From positions 1 through 30,959 of the forward strand of contig CANPXY010000006.1 in assembly GCA_947587115.1 (NCBI GenBank): a stretch of DNA of 30,959 nucleotides, given 5' to 3'. Below the pieces are notes generated by a model. The model did not search any database, was not told where the DNA came from, and saw nothing but the letters and a program-made list of their open reading frames with translations. Of this stretch, positions 24,938 to 30,959 are shown piece by piece. The DNA comes from an uncultured Bacilli bacterium (GTDB lineage: Bacteria > Bacillota_I > Bacilli_A > RF39 > UBA660). How positions within the stretch are numbered: the first letter of the stretch is position 1; each line of letters starts with the position of its first letter. The translations under genes were made by a program, and so were the position numbers.

Positions 24938-26569
24938 TTACTTCTTTTCGATCTTTTTTCGTTCTTCTTCAATTACTTTTTTATCATATCTAATGAACAG
25001 TGGATTTATTTCTTTTAATAAGTCTACTTTTTCTAATCTTCGATAATTCCAGCTACTGATATTGCTATTTAAATATTCTTCCACTTTTTTCGTCGTTTCA
25101 AATAAATAAGGCTTTAATAAATTATTTATATTATATATGATATTACAACAGTTATATAAAATTTCTTCACATCTTGCAAGATCTTCTTTCGCCAATTTCC
25201 ATGGCTCGTTTTCGTCAAAGTATTTATTAGAATAATTAATAAATTCAAATATTTTCGATAAACCATCTTTGGTATTACCATGATCAATATCGATGCCAAC
25301 AGAACTATATAATGCTTTTAACTTCTCCTCGATCGTTTCATCCACTTTTAAATGTTTTAATTTTCCAGCAAATGACTTATTGATAAATTGCAATGTCCGA
25401 TTTACAAAGTTACCCCATTTGCCCAATAATTCACCATTAATTGAATTAATAAAACCTTCATACGTAAAATTAAAATCACGAGTTTCAGGATCGTTGATAC
25501 TAAAATAATATCTAATGGCATCGACAGAATAATGATCTAATAAGTACCTTAAGGTAATATAGTTGCCTTTACTCTTTGAGAGTTTTTCTCCTTCGATCGT
25601 GATATATTCATCTGATATTATTTTATCTGGTAATCGATAATTATCATTAGTAGCTAGTAATAAAGATGGAAATATAACTGTATGAAAGGGAATATTATCT
25701 TTGGCATGAACCAAATAAATTTTACTATCTTTATTTTTCCAAAAATCTTCCCAATTTAAATTGTTTTTTTCAGCAAACTTTTTACTAGCAGTTACATATC
25801 CCCATACATTTTCAAACCAACCATATATTTTTTTATCTTTAAATCCTTCGATTGGTATATCAATACCATAATTTAGGGTACGTGTTGCACAGCGATCGGG
25901 TATTCCTTCTTTTAGATAACGATCCGTGAAGTTCACTGCATTCTCTCTCCAAGACGTTCTTTTCGAATCTAATAATTTCTTTATATCCTCTTGAAAATTA
26001 GATAATTTAAAATATAGATTCTTGTTTTTCTTATAGGTCGCAACATTGCCACAGATTGCACACTTTGTTCCTTTTACTTCATCGATCGTAAGCAAGCTTC
26101 CACATTTTTCACATTCATCTCCCTTTATTTCGGATCCACATTTTGGACATATTCCAATAATATAACGATCCGCTAAAAACAATTTACAATGATCACAATA
26201 TAATTGTTCTTCCTCCTTTTCTTCTAAGTATCCGTTGTTATAGTATTTTAAAAATTGTTGTTGAACAAATTCCTTATGATCAGGATCGTCTGTTCGATTG
26301 TATAAATCAAAACTTATACCAAAATCTTTAAAATCCTTGGCAAATGAAACATGGCATGCGTCTACTATTTCTTTTGGATTTTTATTTTCTTGCAAGGCCT
26401 TTACCTCGGTTGGTGTTCCATGACAATCCGTTCCTGATACCAATATCACTTTATTGCCTTTTAATCTGTGATATCGAGCAATCACATCCCCTGGCAAACT
26501 ACTTGCAGCATGTCCGATATGTAGTTCTCCGTTAGCAAAAGGCCAACTAATTCCAATTATAATATTCAT
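24938..26569 (-). CDS. metG: Methionyl-tRNA synthetase without C-terminal tRNA-binding domain
   Basis: 543 residues. Class I synthetase: HIGH (17-20) and KLSKS (about 330-334) motifs, and four CxxC pairs (CDHC, CPKC, CEKC, CAIC) forming two zinc knuckles in the connective domain. The opening PFANGELHIGHAASSLPGDV, with the double knuckle, resembles the archaeal/eukaryotic-like MetRS form (the MetRS2 type known as a second copy in some Gram-positives) rather than the usual Bacillus type; this is inference. The C-terminal EMAP domain is absent. GAAGGAG precedes the ATG. Expression is governed by a methionine T-box leader. A/T-rich codon use stands out slightly against the core genes. Confidence 0.95.
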   Translation of the reverse strand: MNIIIGISWPFANGELHIGHAASSLPGDVIARYHRLKGNKVILVSGTDCHGTPTEVKALQENKNPKEIVDACHVSFAKDFKDFGISFDLYNRTDDPDHKEFVQQQFLKYYNNGYLEEKEEEQLYCDHCKLFLADRYIIGICPKCGSEIKGDECEKCGSLLTIDEVKGTKCAICGNVATYKKNKNLYFKLSNFQEDIKKLLDSKRTSWRENAVNFTDRYLKEGIPDRCATRTLNYGIDIPIEGFKDKKIYGWFENVWGYVTASKKFAEKNNLNWEDFWKNKDSKIYLVHAKDNIPFHTVIFPSLLLATNDNYRLPDKIISDEYITIEGEKLSKSKGNYITLRYLLDHYSVDAIRYYFSINDPETRDFNFTYEGFINSINGELLGKWGNFVNRTLQFINKSFAGKLKHLKVDETIEEKLKALYSSVGIDIDHGNTKDGLSKIFEFINYSNKYFDENEPWKLAKEDLARCEEILYNCCNIIYNINNLLKPYLFETTKKVEEYLNSNISSWNYRRLEKVDLLKEINPLFIRYDKKVIEEERKKIEKK

Positions 26570-26591
26570 ATGATCTCCTTCTTTCCTAAAT

Positions 26592-26625
26592 AAAAAACCT
26601 CTTAAAGATCATTGTCTTTAAGAGG
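26592..26625 (-). terminator. T-box attenuator terminator
   Basis: A perfect 11-bp stem (26598-26608 with 26615-26625), 6-base loop and six T. It ends 23 bases before the metG start codon and competes with the antiterminator containing the T-box sequence. Confidence 0.9.
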
Positions 26626-26876
26626 TGAAACTATTCACGGTACCACTCTTTTTTCATAATACATTACTGTATTAAACTTACTAGCCTACTTATGTCTATG
26701 CATAGTTATAGGCATCTGCGATAACGGGCATTCCCGTAATGACTTACTTTACCTCTTTCAGTCATTCGCCTTGAGGGCCATGTTCAAAAAATATTTACAT
26801 CCTCTTTTTCACCTAACAGAGTTCTCTAAAATGCTTTATATTTTTTTACTCTTCCTCGCAATGGCTTTGTGAACGA
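26592..26876 (-). ncRNA. T-box leader (methionine) of metG
   Basis: Leader of about 280 bases on the minus strand. The T-box core reads AGAGTGGTACCGTG (around 26636-26649), where TGGT would pair with the ACCA end of uncharged tRNA. The 5' part holds the AGTA-like and GGTGAAA elements of Stem I. The specifier is read as ATG (26779-26781) within GAACATGGCCC, a purine following, as expected for tRNA-Met. It is followed by antiterminator/terminator structures. Binding of uncharged tRNA-Met should allow read-through into metG. Confidence 0.88.
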
Positions 26877-26880
26877 ATCA

Positions 26881-26909
26881 ATTATAGCACTTTCTCAACG
26901 ATTTTGCAA
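26881..26909 (-). promoter_or_regulatory. Promoter of the metG T-box transcript
   Basis: TTGCAA (26904-26909), a 17-base spacer and TATAAT (26881-26886) with TG one base upstream (extended -10), just before the 5' end of the leader. Confidence 0.7.
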
Positions 26910-27079
26910 ATTTTATAATTTATTTTCTTCCATAGTTTGATCAGTGCTGCTACGGCTACTATTCCCCATACAATTTGAAGGGCAAAAGAAAACCAAGCGT
27001 TTTTGGGGAACAAGCCAACCGCCATAAAAAGAGCAGCAGCAAAATTTAAAGTCTGATAGAATACTGATGTGAATCCTAA
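26882..27079 (-). pseudogene. CBU_0592-like membrane protein fragment
   Basis: An open frame of about 65 codons with no proper start: it is preceded by a stop and reads FTSVFYQTLNFAAALFMAVG, a polar turn, then FALQIVWGIVAVAALIKLWKK. Two hydrophobic helices with an 'N..GA..' first helix and a 'W...' second helix match the small CBU_0592 family. No ribosome binding site lies before the internal ATG at 27025, and the end overlaps the metG promoter. I regard it as a C-terminal remnant after loss of its 5' part. Separated by 46 bases from the DUF2798 gene. Confidence 0.5.
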
Positions 27080-27109
27080 TTAGTAGGCGTCATAAAAAAA
27101 GTCAGTATA

Positions 27110-27138
27110 TTAAAAAGAGAAAAGTTATTTTCTTTTAA
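27110..27138 (-). terminator. Probable terminator of the DUF2798 gene
   Basis: A-rich/T-rich hairpin with the loop GTTA, overlapping the stop codon. Its left arm and loop are the same as in the terminator at 17573-17609; its stem has one bulge. Confidence 0.4.
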
Positions 27139-27664
27139 ATATTGTTTTAAAGGTTTGTCTTACAAATGGTTGAATAAAGAACAGTTGAGAAAAGTAAGCA
27201 AATGGGAAATTAAAACAAATCAATTTGAGCCAGTTTGCTAGCAAAGTAAATATATTAAAGCCCATATAGTAAGGATAATATAACCAAGCAGCTATAAAAC
27301 TCATTACAGGAACCATGATTCCCACAGTCGCACATATTACTGCTGTTTCAAAATGTATTGGATCTGTCTTTTTGATGTCGAAATTTTTACAAGCCATTTT
27401 GAAAGAAAAAGGTTGCCCAATTAGCATTTCTGCCAAATAGGCGAAACAAAATTCTACTAAAACAACGACCCAGATAGGTAAATAACGACCAAACATATAA
27501 ACTCCACCAAGATTATTAATTGCCTTTATTACACTACTCGCGCCAGTTAAATTCATGAGTGTTGCTCCATTTACAACATATAGACTATAAAATACATAAG
27601 CATGCACTGTAATAATTACTGTAATCAAAGCAAATAATGCTCTTTCTTTTTTGGTTGTAGGCAT
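27125..27664 (-). CDS. DUF2798 family membrane protein
   Basis: 179 residues with four transmembrane helices (about 10-30, 60-80, 108-130 and 138-160) and basic ends (MPTTKKERALFALITVIITV...FKTIFKRK). The paired blocks with GGVYMFGRYLPIW and FNFPFAYFSQLFFIQPFVR fit the DUF2798 family of small membrane proteins of unknown function. A very strong AAGGAGGTG ribosome binding site precedes the ATG. It has its own promoter with palindromic sites between and after the -35 and -10 boxes, which suggests control by a small repressor. Confidence 0.85.
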   Translation of the reverse strand: MPTTKKERALFALITVIITVHAYVFYSLYVVNGATLMNLTGASSVIKAINNLGGVYMFGRYLPIWVVVLVEFCFAYLAEMLIGQPFSFKMACKNFDIKKTDPIHFETAVICATVGIMVPVMSFIAAWLYYPYYMGFNIFTLLANWLKLICFNFPFAYFSQLFFIQPFVRQTFKTIFKRK

Positions 27665-27701
27665 AAAACTTCACCTCCTTTTTTTGCAACAAAAAACACA
27701 C

Positions 27702-27711
27702 ATAGTACTAT
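27702..27711. promoter_or_regulatory. Operator-like palindrome ATAGTACTAT
   Basis: A perfect 10-bp palindrome in the leader of the DUF2798 gene, flanked by GTG/GTG-like bases. The same 10-mer occurs at 29308-29317, and a relative (ATAGCACTAC, 27754-27763) lies between the -35 and -10 boxes of this promoter, 52 bp centre to centre. Confidence 0.4.
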
Positions 27712-27744
27712 CACATTATTTCCAAATACATCTCTGTAATCAGA

Positions 27745-27772
27745 TTTATGTGCATAGCACTACATGTGTCAA
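27745..27772 (-). promoter_or_regulatory. Promoter of the DUF2798 gene
   Basis: Consensus TTGACA (27767-27772), a 16-base spacer and CATAAA (27745-27750). The spacer contains the imperfect palindrome GTAGTGCTATG, so a protein bound there would block RNA polymerase. Confidence 0.55.
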
Positions 27773-27865
27773 ATGTATTATGTTTTAAGTATAACATATT
27801 TTGGGCATTTATAAGACGCAAAATTTTATTTATTTTCTATTGTTTTTTTCTTTTGATGATCTTTA

Positions 27866-28942
27866 TTATTTAATATAAGTATTTAATGGCTTTGTACGAT
27901 ATTCTAAATCACCCATGTCTGCTGTTGGAACAAATCCAGGGCGAGCGTTAATAAGATCTGGTATACGATTTACAATACTTGCACATGTTAGTTCTACGGT
28001 TGCTGGGCGTTGGACCGTAATGGTTGTGTTAGGTTCTCCTTCAATAGTCCACTCATTGATATCAAATTCTTCTGGAGCATATACTTTACCAACACATTTC
28101 GTTTCAAGCGTAATTCCTTCTTCTGTTTCTGTTGTAACAACAGCACTCATACCGGTAGCATCTCCTGCTTTAACAACCATACCTAAAGTAGTAGAATTAA
28201 TATCTTCTTTGTATGTTTCTGGAACACATTTTTGCGTTTGGCTTTTAACTGTTAGACCTAATTTTTCACATAACCAACCATTTACATTCCACATATAACT
28301 TGGTGAATAGGTTCCACTATTAATAAGGGCATTCCGTTCTTCATCACTCATTCTATCAACACTAGCAATTTTTTCATCAAATTCTTGAAGTGTTAATCCT
28401 GAACCGTGAGCTTGCGCTAGGGCGATTCCATAATCTTCAACATTGTACCATGACTCTCCAATGATCTTTTTAATATTGTGCGTTGATCCACCAATGGAAC
28501 TAATTAATTGTCCCCAATAAATATCTTGGTATCCACTACCTGTGATCGTGCAATTATGCTCTTTTGCTAAAGCATCAATCTTTTTAGTTAAATTAGGATT
28601 AGAATTCCATGAATAAAAGGCCTCTTCACATGTAGTAATTGCATTGATTCCTAATTCAGCGCAGATTGTTAGTGGCTCCTCTAGATCACTTAATAAGCTC
28701 ATTGTGGTAACAATACAAGCATCGGGTTTTAATGTTTCTAAAATACTTCTTGCGTTGTCAGCAGACATAACTGTTACACCTTTATTTTCTGTTTCCATTA
28801 TTTCCCCGATATCTTTTCCAATAACTGCTGGATTGATATCAAAAGCTCCAACTATTTCTGCTCCTTTCTCGTAAACATAACGCATTGTATATTTACTCAT
28901 CTTGCCACAACCATATTGAACAATTCTTAATTTCCTATCCAT
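27866..28942 (-). CDS. 2,4-diaminopentanoate dehydrogenase-like oxidoreductase
   Basis: 358 residues. An N-terminal Rossmann fold (RIVQYGCGKMSKYTMRY, 5-21) for NAD(P) is followed by a dihydrodipicolinate-reductase-like catalytic domain with the GSGYQDIYWGQLI segment. This resembles 2,4-diaminopentanoate dehydrogenase (ornithine degradation) and related amino-acid dehydrogenases more than DapB, which is shorter. No other ornithine-degradation gene is seen nearby, so the substrate remains open. AAGGAG precedes the ATG by 9 bases and a TATAAT lies about 20 bases upstream of it. Monocistronic. Confidence 0.8.
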   Translation of the reverse strand: MDRKLRIVQYGCGKMSKYTMRYVYEKGAEIVGAFDINPAVIGKDIGEIMETENKGVTVMSADNARSILETLKPDACIVTTMSLLSDLEEPLTICAELGINAITTCEEAFYSWNSNPNLTKKIDALAKEHNCTITGSGYQDIYWGQLISSIGGSTHNIKKIIGESWYNVEDYGIALAQAHGSGLTLQEFDEKIASVDRMSDEERNALINSGTYSPSYMWNVNGWLCEKLGLTVKSQTQKCVPETYKEDINSTTLGMVVKAGDATGMSAVVTTETEEGITLETKCVGKVYAPEEFDINEWTIEGEPNTTITVQRPATVELTCASIVNRIPDLINARPGFVPTADMGDLEYRTKPLNTYIK

Positions 28943-28979
28943 TATTTCATCTCCTTATTATAATTATACAATATTTTTT

Positions 28980-29267
28980 TTAGAAAAGCATCACAAAAGC
29001 ATTTGTCCTCGACTCATTTTTAAACCCATCGAATTCGACGAAATTAAAATTTGGATTATTTAAATATTCCCAAGTTTCTAAGAAAAGAATTGTATTTGTA
29101 GTTCTCATCTAGTTTTGAATTATATAGTCCGTTCTCTCTTTATCTTTATATCGCGCTAAATCAGTCAAAGAAATATAATTTATCTTCCCAACTCGCATTA
29201 TTCCAATTTTATTCTCTTTTACAATAATTTCGCTTATTACTATGTAACACTTACAATTTATAAACAT
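28980..29267 (-). pseudogene. Truncated KilA-N domain gene
   Basis: Leftward reading from the ATG at 29267 gives IVKENKIGIMRVGKINYISLT then DLARYKDKERTDYIIQN, a TAG (29109-29111) where the family has Trp, then MRTTNTILFLETWEYLNNPNF and VEFDGFKNESRTNAF, ending in a stop after about 95 codons. This is the KilA-N DNA-binding domain of phage and RhuM-type proteins. The intact copy at 29.8-30.7 kb shares its N-terminus closely. Only the first third is left; the stop and the lack of the rest show it is dead. Confidence 0.8.
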
Positions 29268-29364
29268 GGTTGTATCCGCTCAATACAACATTTAATTATG
29301 CATATTCATAGTACTATAATTTTAAAAAAGAGCAAGAAAAAATATTATTTCCACCTAATATAAA

Positions 29365-29778
29365 TTATTCTAAATTCATTTTTTCTTTAACAGTTTTAAA
29401 GTATAATTTAAAAATATCTGGATAGGTTAAATCAGATGGAAGTTCTTCTGATAACACGATCTTAGACATTTCATATTTTTTTGGTAATTCTTCCATTTCT
29501 AATATTTCACAATAACAAAGCAAGCCAAATGTACTTATTTTATAGACACATACTGGAGTTACTTTAATTTTAGTTGCACCTGTTTCTTCATACATTTCTC
29601 TTTTGGCGGCTTCTTCCCAAGTTTCACCTTCTTCAATATGACCGCCTGGTATTTCCCAACCATTTCTTTTCTTATTATAAGAAAATACATATTTATCATG
29701 GTACTTACATACACAGACGACTCTTGTGTATTCTTTTTCATCACAATAACCCAAATCGTATAGTTTTACTTCTAACAT
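29365..29778 (-). CDS. NUDIX hydrolase
   Basis: 137 residues with a perfect Nudix box: GHIEEGETWEEAAKREMYEETGA, i.e. Gx5Ex7REUxEExGU, coordinating metal for pyrophosphate hydrolysis of nucleoside diphosphate derivatives. The preceding strand NGWEIPGG and FGLLCYCEIL follow the usual fold. Substrate unknown (the 8-oxo-dGTPase/MutT class is one option). AGGAGGG lies 6 bases before the ATG. It is bracketed by a dead and a live KilA-N gene, so it may be mobile cargo. Confidence 0.93.
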   Translation of the reverse strand: MLEVKLYDLGYCDEKEYTRVVCVCKYHDKYVFSYNKKRNGWEIPGGHIEEGETWEEAAKREMYEETGATKIKVTPVCVYKISTFGLLCYCEILEMEELPKKYEMSKIVLSEELPSDLTYPDIFKLYFKTVKEKMNLE

Positions 29779-29843
29779 ATTATTCCCTCCTACATACAGT
29801 TATATCATATATGTGTGTTAAAAAGAGCACACTTTTAATTTTT

Positions 29844-30728
29844 TTATTGTTCAATCAACTTATTTTCATTAACTTGCTTTTGCAACAATTCTAAATCTTT
29901 AAGACTTTTATTATCTTTTAATGCTTCCATTTGTCTTCTTGCTGAATTGTTTAATCTGATAAGTCTTTCTCTTTGAGGGACTTTTTCTTCAATTAATTCT
30001 GCATTTGTATTTTGTAAATTATTTAATATTACTAAATGAAGTAGATCTGTATAATCTCTTATATTTCCATTTTCTGCAAGTTCCGGATTATTTTCTCGCC
30101 ATTCTTTTGCGGTCATTCCAAATAACGCAACATTTAATACATCAGCTTCTTCTGCATAAACAAACTGTTTTTGTTTTTCAGTTAAAGTTGGAACTATGCA
30201 TTTCTTAATTGCATCCGTATGAACAACATAATTAACTTTTGATAAAAGTCTAGTAGCACTCCACTCAACTTTGTATTGATAAGCTTCATTCTTTTTTAAT
30301 CTTTCAAATTCAGTTATTAAATACAATTTAAATTCTGGAGATAACCAACTTGCAAATTCAAAAGCAATATCTGGATGAGCAAAAGTACCTTTACTATATT
30401 TTCCGCTACTTGGAATAATACCAATAGCATTAAAATTTTTCTTCCATCTATTTGGAGTCATAGTAAATCTATTATATGGAACTTCATCAATTTTAATTCT
30501 GTGGGATTCCACGGAATTAAAATTTTCATTATTAATTTCTTCCCATAAACTATAATAATCAAAAGAATTCTTATTAGACATCCAATTTCTTATTACTCCA
30601 GATGGATCTTCGGAATTTGCATATTTTGCTAAATCGGTTAAAGAAATATAATTAACATTCCTCACTCTCATTATTCCAATTTTATTCTCTTTTACAATAA
30701 TTTCAGTAGTTAATGCATTATTTTTCAT
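29844..30728 (-). CDS. KilA-N domain-containing protein
   Basis: 294 residues. The KilA-N DNA-binding domain is about residues 15-125: ISLTDLAKYANSEDPSGVIRNW, the NSFDYYSLWEEINN block, and GTFAHPDIAFEFASWLSPEFKLYLITEFERL, the family core. The C-terminal part (about 130-294) is helical and charged, with ARRQMEALKDNKSLKDLELLQKQ at the end, perhaps for oligomerisation. Such proteins occur in phages and mobile elements, and the partner or target is unknown. AAGGGGG lies 8 bases before the ATG. Composition is strongly A/T. Confidence 0.9.
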   Translation of the reverse strand: MKNNALTTEIIVKENKIGIMRVRNVNYISLTDLAKYANSEDPSGVIRNWMSNKNSFDYYSLWEEINNENFNSVESHRIKIDEVPYNRFTMTPNRWKKNFNAIGIIPSSGKYSKGTFAHPDIAFEFASWLSPEFKLYLITEFERLKKNEAYQYKVEWSATRLLSKVNYVVHTDAIKKCIVPTLTEKQKQFVYAEEADVLNVALFGMTAKEWRENNPELAENGNIRDYTDLLHLVILNNLQNTNAELIEEKVPQRERLIRLNNSARRQMEALKDNKSLKDLELLQKQVNENKLIEQ

Positions 30729-30756
30729 TTCCCAAACCCCCTTATTTCTATATAAA

Positions 30757-30785
30757 ATTGTACCACGCGAACAAATGTATTACAA
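30757..30785 (-). promoter_or_regulatory. Promoter of the KilA-N gene
   Basis: TTGTAA (30780-30785), a 17-base spacer and TACAAT (30757-30762), about 30 bases before the start codon. Confidence 0.6.
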
Positions 30786-30806
30786 CTTTTTTTGAAATTT
30801 TTCTTA

Positions 30807-30847
30807 CAAAAAATGTCATCAAATTATTTGGTGACATTTATTTTTTT
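30807..30847. terminator. Bidirectional terminator near the right edge
   Basis: 13-bp stem (30811-30823 with 30827-30839, one G-U) and a 3-base loop, with T tracts on both sides (30837-30847 rightward; complement of 30807-30813 leftward). It would end the SEC-C gene on the minus strand. Confidence 0.75.
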
Positions 30848-30944
30848 ACTTTCCGCAACAATTTTTGTATTTCTTACCCGACCCACAAGAACTTGTTACT
30901 CCCATATTATCAGTATTATTTATATTTATAATATTATTGATATT
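30846..30944 (-). pseudogene. SEC-C motif fragment
   Basis: The last codons on the minus strand read SSCGSGKKYKNCCGK then stop, the zinc-binding SEC-C tail (normally CxCGSGKKYKxCC). The first cysteine is replaced by serine, and a TGA stop lies about 15 codons upstream of the motif at 30945-30947, so the reading frame is short and broken. It is either a dying C-terminal fragment of a larger protein, or a very short peptide (ATG 19 codons from the end). The parent gene would lie outside the window. Confidence 0.5.
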
Positions 30945-30959
30945 TCAATGTTTTTAGGA

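Noticed and set aside
29806..29845. Hairpin GTGTG/CACAC followed by T on the + strand as a terminator
   Set aside because: The stem is 5 bp only, and no rightward gene precedes it; the T tract is on the wrong side for the KilA-N gene.

Overview
The window is chromosomal DNA of a low-GC Firmicute. The code is standard: a release factor 2 gene with an in-frame TGA frameshift site shows that TGA is read as stop. The order prfB, ftsEX, uvrB, uvrA, lgt, trxB, yvcK, whiA, clpP, gap matches the ancestral Firmicutes neighbourhood known from Bacillus. Here rapZ and hprK are missing from it, and PcsB-type cell-wall, DUF1848 and YvlD-like genes sit between. An Erysipelotrichia-like gut bacterium is my best guess (inference only). 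No rRNA or tRNA gene was seen.

Left part (1-15.2 kb) is mostly leftward housekeeping. It holds gap and a TGS-type nucleoside kinase; clpP (rightward); a DUF1848 gene, whiA and yvcK in one operon; and a tightly packed run of a DUF7666-like gene, uvrA, a YvlD-like membrane protein, lgt and trxB. uvrB overlaps a radical SAM/SPASM gene by 4 bases. A small rightward gene of unknown function separates the uvrA and uvrB operons.

15.2-17.6 kb is a scar of horizontal transfer. Upstream of uvrB lie a decayed tyrosine-recombinase fragment, a MobC-like relic with two in-frame stops, and a rightward gene for a membrane-anchored Lys/Glu-rich coiled-coil surface protein with a good promoter and terminator. 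These are followed by a second, degraded copy of the uvrB 5' end with its own ribosome binding site, and by what looks like the N-terminal stub of lspA. Everything between the two uvrB starts appears to be a decayed integrative mobilizable element that left a surface-protein cargo gene behind.

17.6-24.2 kb is leftward core again: prfB (frameshifted), two tandem YitT-family membrane proteins, ftsE, ftsX, an M23/PcsB-like hydrolase under FtsEX control, csaA and a small unknown gene. A rightward gene next to prfB encodes a degenerate glycerophosphodiesterase-like protein without catalytic residues.

24.9-31 kb becomes accessory. A methionyl-tRNA synthetase without the C-terminal tRNA-binding domain lies behind a complete methionine T-box leader. 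Next come a CBU_0592-like membrane-protein stub, a DUF2798 membrane protein with palindromic operator-like sites, a 2,4-diaminopentanoate-dehydrogenase-like enzyme, a truncated KilA-N relic, a NUDIX hydrolase, an intact KilA-N protein, and a SEC-C motif fragment at the edge.
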